Source of the DNA: Lycocorax pyrrhopterus obiensis
Taxonomy: Eukaryota > Chordata > Aves > Passeriformes > Paradisaeidae
Length of the DNA stretch: 64,000 bases
Assembly (NCBI GenBank): GCA_014706295.1
Contig: JACSVZ010000022.1
Location: 7,582,830 to 7,646,829, forward strand
Direction of reading: 5' to 3'
Part shown: in pieces, positions 34,946-45,652 of the stretch
Numbering within the stretch: the stretch's first letter is position 1
How the letters are laid out: each line of letters begins with the position of its first letter
Translations under genes and position numbers: made by a program
Notes under the pieces: generated by a model
The model's database searches: none
The model's input: only the letters and a program-made list of their open reading frames with translations
Told to the model about the DNA's origin: nothing

Positions 34946-36589
34946 GATGGTAAATCCTCATTCCCTAGAGCTTGCAGTGTGGTTCCATATCTCAGAGCCG
35001 AAGGACCTGATCTGGTTGTTCCCAGGATAAATCTGACACGGGAGCTGGTACCTATCGTGTGCCTGAGGGTGCTCTGTGTGCTGACTGGGGAATCATCTGC
35101 TGCAGAGGCTGAGCTCACTGATTGAATGGGTATCTCCCACAACTTGAAACTGGGAGCAAGGCCTGGAGTACCATGGTATCACAGTTTTGACAGCAAAATC
35201 TCCAGAGGTTGCTCTTTGAAGTGCTACTGTATAAAAGCTATCCTGGCCCTGGGCACAAAAAAATTATTTAAACTGCCCATATTTCTCTGACGATAAAATA
35301 ATAATTGATTGTCCAACACTGCATAACATCATCTATATGTGCATTAAAGGGGAGATGTCTGAGTCAGTACTGACAGGGAAGCAGTGTCCTCCTTTTGGGA
35401 GCGAAGGCCAGGCAGACACCAAACTCTGTTGGACACGTCCCCGCTGTTCACCCCATGCCAGTGGCTCCTGCAGAGGAGACAGCCCAGAGCAATGCTCTGG
35501 TTTTCAGTCTCAGAGCAGTGCACTGTGTTTTCCAGGTCTGCACTGGAAGCACGTTGGAAATGCTGTGCTCCTGTGCAGGCAGTGTGTGCATCCCCCGTGC
35601 CTCCAGCAAGAAGTTTCCCGAGGAGACTCCTGCCGGTCCTGGCACAGGCTCCCCTCGGGATGTGACATGTTTGGTTTCCCTGGGCAGGAACACACCCTGC
35701 TTCATAGTTTCCATGCATAAGAAACTTGCTAAGTGCACGGCCTCATCTATGATTAGATTTTTGTTTCACAGGGCAACAGTGATTTATGAAGCATATTTTC
35801 ATGTGGTGACCAGAAAATGTTTCCATTTAATGATTGGGCAGTGTACTTTCCTTTATCAAACCTGCTTGAAAACTTTTTATTGTTTTAAGAATATATTTTC
35901 ACAGGCGTTTTGCTGCTTCAACCAGATTTCTTTTTAAAGGGGCTCTGGTCTGGTTTGCTAAAGCTTCCAGGTTGCTGGATAAATGTGTTGTTTGTTGGAA
36001 CAAGGTGAGGAAGCTGATGGTCAACATGCCATGCAGGAACTTACAAGTGTTTCTTCAATTAGTAGTCCTGATACCGAGATTTTGGGTGCCCTTGATCGTG
36101 TCACTTTGCTGCCTTGCATGTCAGCTCCTCGTCTGAAAAAGGAGAACAGTCCTACTCATTTTCTCTTGCAGTCCCTCAGCCAGTTCATCCCTTCAGACTC
36201 TTCATCAGAGGCTCTGGTTCTCACTGGGCCTTGCTGGTTGCCCAGCATGGTGAGGGTTTGCAGTCCTGGCTGTCACAGGATATTAATTAATCATTCAGAT
36301 AAATCATGTCAAAGAACTATTAATTAATCATTGCTCCAGAAAAGAGCTCACCACAGACACTGTCTGTGGGCCCTTGGTACAGCCTCGGAGCTGCTGGAAA
36401 TTCACTGTCTTTCAAACAGGGCCCATGGACAGGATTAAAAGAACTGCCTCAAATCATCCCAACTTTCTCACTATTAAACAGCAGCTGCAGCTCCTTCTCT
36501 TTTTGATTTTCGTTTCTTATTCTTTTTTTTTTTTTTTGAACCTGGCAGCCTTAGTCAATAAGCCATAAGCACCGAGCTAAGAAGAACTG

Positions 36590-36770
36590 CTGTCATCAGA
36601 CAAAAAGGCCTCCAAGTCCACATCCCTAACAACCTATTTTAATAACAAGAGCAATAACGGGATTTATTATGCATGCGGCTTTCTGCAATCATTTCTGAAG
36701 AGAAAATTAGTTTGACGCCTCAGGCGACAGTTGAACTCTCAGAGGCGCCTAAAATAAAATAAGGAGGGGG
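36590..36770. promoter_or_regulatory. Candidate regulatory block with AP-2-like palindromes
   Basis: This AT-rich block contains gcctcaggc (36717-36725), which fits the known TFAP2 consensus GCCTNAGGC, within an 11-base cgcct-c-aggcg palindrome. A second palindrome, aggcgcct, lies at 36743-36750. The flanks include ttaataacaa and tttattatgcatgc. CpG-containing palindromes are unusual against this CpG-poor background. Function is inferred. Confidence 0.3.
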
Positions 36771-37091
36771 GGAAGGGGATGGGAGGGGGCTGAAAAAATA
36801 ATAACTGGGGAAAAAAAGTGTGATGGGAAAAGTTATTGGAGCAAGCATGCTGGTAAACTTTATCTGTGATCTGGTTGTGTGCTCCGGAGGGAGGATGTGG
36901 TGGCTGGGAGCCGTGCAGGTTTGCTGGGCTGGGCTGTTGGGGACTCAGGTGACGTGAGAGCTGGCAGAGCATGGTCCAGCATGGACCACCAGTGGTACAG
37001 CCCCAGAGCCTTGGTTTGCTGTATGGTGAAGTGGGGATAAATTCCAGAAGGGCTCTGTGCCAAGGAGTTAATCTCAGCTCAAGCAGGGGCT

Positions 37092-37141
37092 TAAAAGGAA
37101 AAGAAAAACAAAACAAAACCCCCAAAACAAAACAAAAAAGG
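37092..37141. repeat. A-rich low-complexity tract, (AAAAC)n-like
   Basis: An A-rich stretch with repeated aaaac units interrupted by a ccccc block. No SINE or LINE body adjoins it. Confidence 0.85.
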
Positions 37142-39744
37142 AAAGAAGAGGGCAAGGGCCAGGTGAGCTGCTGGAAGCAGGAGATGTGAAGGGCTGGCTG
37201 CAGGTTAGGGACAGAAACACTCCTGGAATGGCCTGTCCTGCATGGACATCTGCCCGCAGGACCCACTGCCATCGCATCCACACCTGCCCCTTCGCAACCA
37301 CCAAAAAGTGCATCTCTTCCCAACCAGCTTCAGGTGCACCTTGAAACAGGGTTTTTTAGGTGCTGGCACCAGCCTGCCCTGACAGAGCTGCACCATCCTC
37401 TGCTGAACGTAGGGATAGGGAATGAAGTTTGGGAATGGGAGCAGGGTGCTGTTCCTATTCATGGCACTGACTCTGTGCTTTTCTCTAAACAAGAAGAGGT
37501 CAAATTACAAACTGGTTCCTCTCAGACATTCTGGATTTTTCCCCCAGTTTGCACCTGCAGAGCCCATGCCAAGACCCCACCTGCCTGTTCCTGTGGCGCA
37601 TGAAGGGATTTGAGGGGCTGGAGGCAGAGGATGATGTTTGGGAGTGGGGGTGGCTGAGACAGCCTGAAACACAGAAATTACTTCACCAGCATGATGGTGG
37701 CAGCTGCTTGCCAAGGGATATCCTGTGCAGCCCGCCACTGTGCAGGATGGTGTCTGTCTCCAGCAGGGATCCAGGAACAACGTGGTATTTCAGGGATAAA
37801 GCCCCGTGGGGGGACTTCCCTTCCTCAGAGAAAGCCAGTGCTGATGGACTCAGGTGCGGCAGCTGACCCAGGGCCAGGTGCCCCTGTACCAAACCATCCT
37901 CTCTCCCCAACACACCTGGGTTAGGTTTGCTTTCCCCTGCTCCTGGCTCTGCATTCCCATCTCAGACAAATCCTTGACAGAGCAGCAGGACTTAACACCA
38001 GTCAACATACAACATTTCCTTCTAAAATCTAAAATAAAAGCAGCATCGAGGGAAAAGATTGTGGTTGTATTTATGTGTGTCCTCGTCAAAGAAAGACAAA
38101 GCCAATCACTTGTGTGTATGTACGACTTCTTTTAGTTAATAAGAAATTTTTTCCTCCTCCTGAGGTAATGCATGAACTTCACTGCTGGAAATAGTGCAGA
38201 CCCAGCTGAGACCAAGCATCTCAAACCTGCTATTAGATGCTTTTGGGGCTCTGGTTTGAGGACACATTACTTTACTTCAGCTCTGAAGTCTGAGGCTGCC
38301 CCTTTTGAACTGTAAGAGGTGGCCAAGGGAAATAACATGTGGTTATTGTTTAAAAAGTCATCGTACCAGAAAAGTATATGATCACTTAAAGGCAGCATCA
38401 GAGAGTGGGGTCTTCTGCTGGCTTCATCCAGGGCCTTGGCTAGCCAGCTAATTCCATAGTGATATTTATGGCTTGTAGATAAAAAAGAAAATGCTCTGAA
38501 ATCCTGTGGCTGTTTGGTACCCATGTCTTTAATGTCTAACTGCTTATTCATTCTAAAAAGTGGGATTTAATAAGACAGTTATTGTATGTTATTTAAATAC
38601 CAATTGATTATTAAAAACATCTTTATTTATAACTGCAAATTATAAACTACTAGGGGAAGTGCAGCCAATCAAATCAGTGGACTGCCTGATGAATATCCTT
38701 TTCTAACCCCATCATTTTATATATAGAAAAGAGGTTGACTTATGCAGCAGGAATAAAACTAACTTAACTGCCTTTATGGGTCATTTCTTTCTTTGATGAA
38801 TACTTGTAACTCCCTGTAATGGTAATAGGACCTTTGCTTTCCAACTGAGCAGAAAATAAACAGTCCTCACTGTAGGGGCTCTACTGCCTTTTTTGGGGGC
38901 TCTGAACAGGGGTAAGCAGAGGAGGATGAAATGTTCTCTGCTTTAATAATGAGTGCCAAAAATATTCCTTAAAATCCCCTTTCCCTGTTTCCTGGCAAAT
39001 GCTGCTCAGAGGGTCCTGCCAGTGCCTGAAAAGAAAAAAACCCCTGTACTCCACTCCTTGGTCGTCCCACCAGAAATCTGGGCTGATAATGGACAGATCT
39101 TCTATAGACTTTTGTCACAGCAGTCTTTTAAGATTTTTCTCCCTAACATACATTCCTGGTCTTTGGTGGCTTTTTCACTGGAGAGAGTAAAGACATGTTG
39201 CAAGCTAGAAGAAATGAGAAGTGTTCATCACATCCCTCCCTTCCCTTTGGTTTGGTTTCTTGATTTGTTTTACCTTTTTTTTTTTTTTCTCCTGTTTAAG
39301 CTATAAGATTAATGAAGGGTTGGAGGAGGGGAAAAAATTTAAAAAAAATAGGTAGGTCTTTCCTGCCTCCTTTTCTAAATGCAAAGTGCAGCTGCTGTTG
39401 CAGAGACAGGTTCTGCAACTCCACCAAGCACTCCCAGCACAGCAGGCCTGACTAGCAGCCAAGAAAGGGAAAATCTAATATGGTATTTATGTCTCTGTTT
39501 AGGGAAATTAACCCAAAATAAGGTGGTAGCTGAGACAGGAGACAGTGGAACAGGAGAGAGGAAATTTTTAAGAAAATAAAAAGTGAAAAGAAAAGGGAAG
39601 CCGGTTTAGATGGGCTTCTAAACAAATAACAAACACTTTGAAATCCCGTATCCCGGTGGCTTTACAAATTAACTTTGCAGGGAAAACGGCTTGTTTTTCC
39701 TTTGTGAGCCTCGTTAACATCTGAGGGTTACACACCGAGGTGTC

Positions 39745-39824
39745 CTATCCCCGGCGGGCATCAACCAGCACAACTCCCCTGAAATCAGTGTAACTACACC
39801 CACTTACACAAGATCCAGGTCCAG
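39745..39824. repeat. Ancient palindromic repeat (sauropsid type)
   Basis: Ordered blocks 'gcatcaaccagcacaactcc', 'cctgaaatcagtgtaactac', 'acccacttacacaagatcca' match a palindromic repeat of the form 'ggtgtaaatcagcataactccattgaaatcaatggagctacaccgatttacaccagctgaggatctgg'. It is the same family as the copy at 52130-52214. The two arms are partly complementary about the gaaatca centre. Confidence 0.6.
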
Positions 39825-41805
39825 GGACAGCACACATCCCTGGGAGGTGGTAAAGGCAGGACAAGCACCAGAGCCTACTGCATCAATGTGCTGCTCTTTC
39901 CACAGGTGTCTCTCTTTACCTTATTCATTCTTTTCACTTACTGATGCAATTTTCCAAAATGTGTCTTGACTCACTATTACAAATTATTTGCAATTAACAG
40001 ATCTATTGACTCAATCACTGTTCTATTGCATCTTTTTCCCTTTTAGTGTAGTGAAAAAAAAATCCATTCCTAAACAAGACAAGATCTTTAAAAAGATCTT
40101 CATTATATTTCAATAGCAATCTCTCTTTTGTTGAAAGAAAATACATCTGTTTATTAATTAAGAGGAATTTGCTTAAGTTAGTTCCGCTGAACAAACACTT
40201 TGTTTTACCATATGAGGCCAAATACTTTGAATTTTCCTGCGCTGTGGAGTGAAGCTCTGCTGTTGCTGAACTGAATGCTCTGTAACTCACAGCAAAAGCA
40301 AGAGTGGGCCAAGTCTTACAGATTTTATGGACATCTCTGTAACCTTCCAAATATTTCTAAGATACCCATTCACACCAGCAACTGAGCTCCAGATGAATCA
40401 GTTATTATGAATACTTGGCCTGTTAAACCTCCTTTTCTCTGCCCACAGTCAGTGAAAAAAATCTGTTATAGTCTTGCACTTTGCTCAAAATTTCATGCTA
40501 ACAAATTTCAGTCTGGCCAAAGCCTCATTTTTTTCCAAGTGGTTGGCATTTATATAGCATAATGTGAAATTGGTAGTATAGATCATTAATGTCATTTCCC
40601 ATCTGTGCCACAGCACAAGGCAGGCTGGGAAGAGCCCTCTGCAGAGGTCTCACTGCACATCTAACTTTTTTGGAGTGAGATGAGCGAGAGAATATCACCC
40701 AAAAACTAGTCCAGGTATCAGCTCAGGATTTTCCCCTGCAACGAAGAGAAAGAGTTTCTGCCCAAGTCCACCATGATTTGATTGGTTTTGTCCTCATTTT
40801 GCTGAAAGAAGTTGGTGTCAGAATGAGCTGGACGAGAGGCTGCTCATCCTGCCAGTAATGTGGTAGCTTTAACAGAGCCTCAGAAAAATAAATAGTGCAC
40901 GTTGTGCCTGGAAGCAGAGCCCTAGTTCCAGCGGGGTTGTTGCTCTTGAAAGGCAAGGTCCCAGCTCGAACAGGATTTGGACCTTGACCCAGCCCCTGCA
41001 TCCAGCCAGGATGGCCTTCAGCAGTGCTGGAGGAGGGCAGGATTTAGAGCTGGGGCTGGGTTTTATAACTCTGGTTTGGCTTCAGGCTTGCGTGTGAGAA
41101 AGGCTCTGGATGGATTTATACAGCCCCTCTGTGAGTCTCAGCATCGCGGTGTGGGGGGCTCTGCACAGGCACGCTGGGCTCAGCCAGCTGATGCTCTGGC
41201 TGCTTTATGGGGCAGGCAAAGCCACCTGAGTGCTGGGGCAGGCGTTCAGCTGTGTGTTTTTGGACAGCTAACCCACACTTACATGCCATTTACACTTACT
41301 AACAGCAGCAGGGTGACATCTGGTACAGTAACTCTGGAGGATTACGTGAGGCTAAGAGTGAAACAACTTCACCAAAAGGCAAATGCTGGAGCGTTCCTTT
41401 TTGTGTATTGAACATTCCTGTAGGCTCTCTACTTGCTCTTTTCAGACAATGCTTTCTTGGCTGGCTGGATTATAGTATATCACCTCTCTAACCTGCTGTA
41501 TTAATTTCCATTGACTGTGAAAAGAACTTGTCAAATAAGGAGGAAAAAGGAGGGGGGAGTCTTTTAATCCATAAGGCACAGTTCTTAAAAGCACCTTGTT
41601 GTGTAGTAGCTGCACACAAGTGAAGAATTTGTCAAGAATACAGGGCTGCTGCTAATTGTCTGAATAAATTACAGCTTTGGAGCCTGGAAGCCACAAATCA
41701 TGTCATTGTAGCACTAAGCCATTCCTTTATGGAATTGGTCTTTTACAACCTAGAAAAAAACTTTTTAGAAAACTGCCCTGCAGTAAAAATTAGAGAGAGA
41801 GAGAA

Positions 41806-41836
<31 letters not shown>

Positions 41837-44018
41837 CCATGGGGATGTGAGCAGGGCAGCCTGCAGTTCCCAGCAGCCTTCTCAGTGAGCAGGGCTCCCA
41901 GTCTGCTCACCTTTTACACCAAGCCATCTGAAGCAGCCAGGCCACAGGTGAAGCCCTTTAGAGTGCTGGAGAAATAAGCAGGACTAAGAGAATTTTTCTG
42001 TCCATGGGAGGGTGGCTGGTGGTCACTTCTGCAGGACGGATGCCAGCACATTCCTCCTTGGAAGGGCAATCCAGCCTCAAAAGAAAATATTAAAATACGT
42101 GTAGCAAAGCACATGCTAGGGATTCATATGACATTCGCTTTGTTGCAGAGGACTTGCAAAAAGCACTATTCATTATTTTACCCATTAAGATTTAATTTTT
42201 TTCACAAATGTTGAGCAACAGGTTCATGTTGCCCTTGTAGTGCAGGCACTTGACCATTTTGATTTTTCCTTCCAGCTTTAGCTACAGTATCAGAAAAAGG
42301 AATAAAGGATTTTTTTTTTTTCATTTTCTTCTGAACTATCTGGTTTCAGACTGTGGGCTGAGTCCTGCTCTCGCTGTTGTCATTTGAAAGACTCCTACTG
42401 CGTTCAGCAGCCTTTGGAGGCAGGCAAGTCCATGTGCAGTAATCCAGTGTGGCACGATCTTTAAAGGGGAGTTTAGTTCTGTGTGAAGAATGACTCCTCG
42501 AGATAATTCCCAGTTCACACTGTGAGCTAGACAATAAAGCGGAAAGTGCTCCCTGGAATTTCCTTAAGGCAACCTGAAGCTGTGCTCAGGCTCTTTCCCA
42601 CTTTATTAGTAGTGTTTGGCAAAGTACCTCAGGCTTCTTTGCAGACCACAGTAATTGGTTACCAGACACTGGAGGACAAGCTGCCTGATAAAATTCAAAG
42701 TCTGTAATGAGGCAGGCAGGCATGATAACACAGCAATAAATCACAGCCATTGGGGCATATTCCCGGGATGGCTGGCACAGGGGTTTCAATCAGAAGTCAA
42801 GAAGACTCCATGTCATACTCCCCTTCATGGTCAAATCTCCCTCTGGATCCTCTCCAGGTGTCAGGTCAAAGGCAGCAGTGAGGAACTAACTACAGGTGAA
42901 ATGCCAGACAGGAGAAGTGCTCAGACTTGTTCTACAGAGGATGCACTAAAAAATAATAGTTATTATTATATACTTCAGGAAGTTTAGTTCCTAGACTAAC
43001 TATCCATTAGTGCACTACATGAATAATTGATTGCAATCCTGGTACTTGCCTGGGATCATTCTCTGCACAACCCAAAAGTGACATGGGATAAACATGCAGT
43101 GCTGATTCAGTAAGTTGAGGAAATGCTCAGCAAAGCTGATGAAAAAGTCTCGATGTCATCAGTGGTCCCAAATCCTCGATATCTGCTTGGGACAAGCAGC
43201 GTGGGGACAGGGGTTTTGCACCAACAGCTGCTCTTCCCACACGTACCCTCACCCTTCCCTGTTTCAGTAACCTCCATGGATAAGCTAATCCATGTGCCAA
43301 AGGTAGTTAATGAGAAGAAAGCCTTTCTTCCTCCAAAACCACAGCAAATCATTAGCTTTAATGCAGAACTACTTGTTTAGTAGTCCTGTTCATCAGGACG
43401 TGCCTTTCCCTGCCAAAACTCCTTCTAAAACACCAATCCTGTCCCCAAATCTGGCAAATCAAAGGAGATTTCTCCATCACTGCTTGTTTATAGAGTTTCT
43501 TCCACCTTCCTTAGAAACACTGGGTAAGCAAAATGCTGACGTAGTTGAGCTGGAATGGAGAGCAAATGTGACAGTTTAGACAGAGACAGGCAGATGGCTG
43601 GATCCGAAAGTATCAGCCTGGTGTACAGGGGTCTCAAATTCAACTCCCATTCTCGGGTTCTGTGGTTTGACTTTCAAAGTGTGGAAAATTCTCTGTTTGA
43701 GAACAATCTTCAGGCACTTACAGACACTTTTATTGCTGAAATTACAGGATGAGTTGAGCCCAGCCTCTGATGATGCCAATATTGTTTAATGTTCTGTATT
43801 ATGGATTTACCTGAAGCTGAGTGATAGTCTGCTCAATTTCTTGTGTGTTTTCTTTGATGTTCAGTGTCTTCTTGATGTTTATCATCACAGCCCTTACACA
43901 AGGTGTGGCTTTACAAGAAAGTAGATCACTGGGGGATATCTGCACCAAGGATTTGCACCTACCTGTGAGGCAGGCAGCAGAGTTTCAGGCTGTCTGGAGC
44001 CCTGGATGTAAGCAGGGT
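39825..44018. other. Non-coding DNA, no gene seen
   Basis: Unique sequence. A single open minus-strand frame at 40015-40350 (111 codons) in AT-rich DNA has no recognised domain and no clear splice sites. The (GA)n/(GT)n microsatellite at 41792-41836 is listed separately. The part 42340-43760 is mixed composition with no identified element. Confidence 0.5.
41792..41836. repeat. (GA)n and (GT)n microsatellites
   Basis: A short AG repeat at about 41792-41803 is followed by aactc and then a perfect TG repeat at 41810-41836 (27 bp). Confidence 0.95.
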
Positions 44019-44477
44019 GTTGAAGCAAGTCCAGAGGCCATGAAGATGGTCCATGGGCTGGAACACCTCTCCCATAAGGAAAGGCTGAGAGAGCTGGGGA
44101 GATTCAGCCTGGAGAAGAAAAGGCTCTGGGGAGACTTTATAGCACCTTCCAGTACTTAAAGAGTCTCCAAGAGAAGGAGGGAAGGACTTTGGATAAGGGC
44201 ATGTAGAGGTAGAACAAGCTTTCAACTAAAAGAGAGTAGGATTAGATCAGATATTAGGAAGAAATTGTTCCCTGTGAGGGTGGGAAGGCCCTGGCACAGG
44301 GTGCCCAGAGAAGCTGTGGCTGCCCCTGGATCCCTGGAAGTGTCCAAGGCCAGGTTGGACAGGGCTTGGAGCAGCCTGGGATAGTGGAAGGTGTCCCTGC
44401 ACATGACACCTAGTTGGAAACAGATAATCTTTAAGGTCCCTTCCAACACAAACCATCCTGGGTTTCTATGATTCTGT
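44019..44477 (+). repeat. CR1 LINE copy, sense, about 460 bp, best preserved in the window
   Basis: The copy starts within 'gttgaagcaagtccagaggc' and runs in order through 'gggctggaacacctctccca', 'taaggaaaggctgagagagc', 'ttcagcctggagaagaaaag', 'gggtgcccagagaagctgtg', 'gctgcccctggatccctgga', 'agtgtccaaggccaggttgg', 'agtggaaggtgtccctgcac' and 'tttaaggtcccttccaacac', ending ggtttctatgattctg. This is the classic 3' region and 3' UTR of a young avian CR1 with its ttctatgattctg tail. The copy is 5'-truncated, so it does not encode reverse transcriptase. It has a few small indels and is less diverged than the other copies. Confidence 0.96.
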
Positions 44478-44739
44478 AAGCTTCCTGTACACCCCTAAAA
44501 GAATTCAGGTCTCCCCACACTCTGTGCACCAGGGTGAGTTTCTCTGGCACCTTTTAGGGACACTGAACCCACACAGCACTCCTACACCTTTGGGAATCAT
44601 TATCCAAGTCATGGAATCTTCACTGTGGGGTGTAGTGGTGTCTTTATCTCTGGTCTCAGTTTGGTGCAGTGCAAACTAATTCTTTTGGCAGATTTTTCCA
44701 CTGTCAGTGGGGGTTTGTATGGTGCATTATCAATGCTCC

Positions 44740-44826
44740 TCGCCCTGATGATGCATAGCACTAATCCATCATTAGAGCAAGAGTGTGCTCTGATGATGGA
44801 TTAAAATAATTTATCATCAGAACAAG
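44740..44826. other. Strong imperfect hairpin, possible RNA stem or MITE-like palindrome
   Basis: The arm taatccatcattagagca (44762-44779) is the reverse complement of tgctctgatgatggatta (44786-44803) at 17 of 18 positions. The single exception is a T opposite a G, which would be a G-U wobble in the plus-strand RNA. The loop is six bases. Beyond a bulged region, ctgatgat (44745-44752) pairs with atcatcag (44813-44820), giving a folded length of about 76-86 nt. The size and shape suit a microRNA precursor, but a decayed palindromic transposon would look the same. No known microRNA was recognised. Confidence 0.6.
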
Positions 44827-45194
44827 GGGCTATAATGTAACACCGTCAAAAGATGGCACCATGCAGAGACAAGCAGATCAACGAGGAAATTCAGTAATGC
44901 TCATCCAGTCAAGTGGATCTGCTGCCAAGAGGCTTCTCTACAGCAAAAGTTTGGCAACCTGCAAAAATATCATTATTTTCCTTGCTGAAACAACTCCTTG
45001 CAGTAATGGCAGCGATTTAAGGGCTTTCCTTTTTGAACAATGAAGGCAGCCTCCCATTGCTAGCCACCCTTTTTGGGACTGAATATTCCAGGTAAAATTA
45101 CAGATCCTTTTTGCCCTCTGCAAGTCCTAATTTTTCACATAATGAAATGCAAATATAACACCTATTTAAGCCATCAGTCCAAAGCAGGTTTGCT

Positions 45195-45285
45195 GCAGCA
45201 TGGTTAAGTGACTGAGAGAGGCTTTAAAACTCAGGAGACATGGTTATAGTCTTAGCTTTCTCTTGGAAGCACTACATCTGTAATT
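45195..45285 (+). repeat. MIR-type SINE fragment, sense
   Basis: The string 'gcagcatggttaagtgactg' is followed by 'actcaggagacatggttata' and 'gtcttagctttctc'. This parallels the MIR-type layout 'catggttaagcactggactgggactcaggagacctgggttctagtcccagctctgcc'. Diverged but ordered over about 80 bp. Confidence 0.5.
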
Positions 45286-45593
45286 CAGCACTTCATTCCT
45301 GTCTAGTGCACATATGCTTAACTGTAGCCATATGTTTACGTGGATTCTTCAGAACTCTGTTAAATTAAGGATTAACTGAAACACCTATTTAAATGCCTTC
45401 CTGGACATGAGTTTATGGAATCTGGACTAAAAGCAAACATTGTACTAAAGGTTTAAGAAAAACTCTGAAGAATCTGTTTCACTGCCCATGGACAACCGTA
45501 TTTTGAGCCGCTGCTAAGAAATGGATTGTCAGAGGTCCTCTGTCAGGTGAAATGCAATAGAAAATGGATCTGCTGAAAGAACAGAACCAATAA

Positions 45594-45652
45594 TTCACAG
45601 AATCGTAGAATAAATCAGGTTGTAGAGGGACTCAAGATGTCATTCACTATAT
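45594..45652 (-). repeat. CR1 LINE 3' end fragment, antisense
   Basis: The string 'ttcacagaatcgtagaataa' followed by atcaggttgtagagggactc and aagatgtcat corresponds to the reverse complement of a CR1 3' terminus ('tcacagaatcatagaatatcaggattggaagggacctcaagaggtcat'). Only about 60 bp is recognisable. Confidence 0.65.

Larger units (their letters stand above)
34946..39744. other. Gene-free DNA with stop-poor GC-richer patches
   Basis: Around 35337-35738 and 36739-37900 several frames on both strands are open at once, which reflects low TA content rather than coding. The longest frames (180 codons from 35395; 194 codons on the minus strand 37323-36739) show no recognisable domain. T runs at 36523-36537 and about 39277-39288 have no SINE or retrogene body next to them. 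A 15-bp direct repeat tattaattaatcatt occurs at 36281 and 36318. The part at 38570-38770 is AT-rich and could be conserved non-coding DNA. Confidence 0.5.

Noticed and set aside
35307..35328. 11-base match to the miR-219 5' end
   Set aside because: Too short, and no hairpin arm nearby. Expected by chance in 64 kb.
35395..35937. 180-codon plus-strand open frame
   Set aside because: Overlaps four other open frames in a stop-poor patch. No homology recognised.
36739..37323. 194-codon minus-strand open frame
   Set aside because: Covers an A-rich/T-rich low-complexity tract (translated as FLFCFVLGVLF-like residues) and overlaps several other frames. No domain seen.
40015..40350. 111-codon minus-strand frame in AT-rich DNA
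   Set aside because: It is the only open frame there, which is mildly unusual, but no family, splice sites or codon bias support it.
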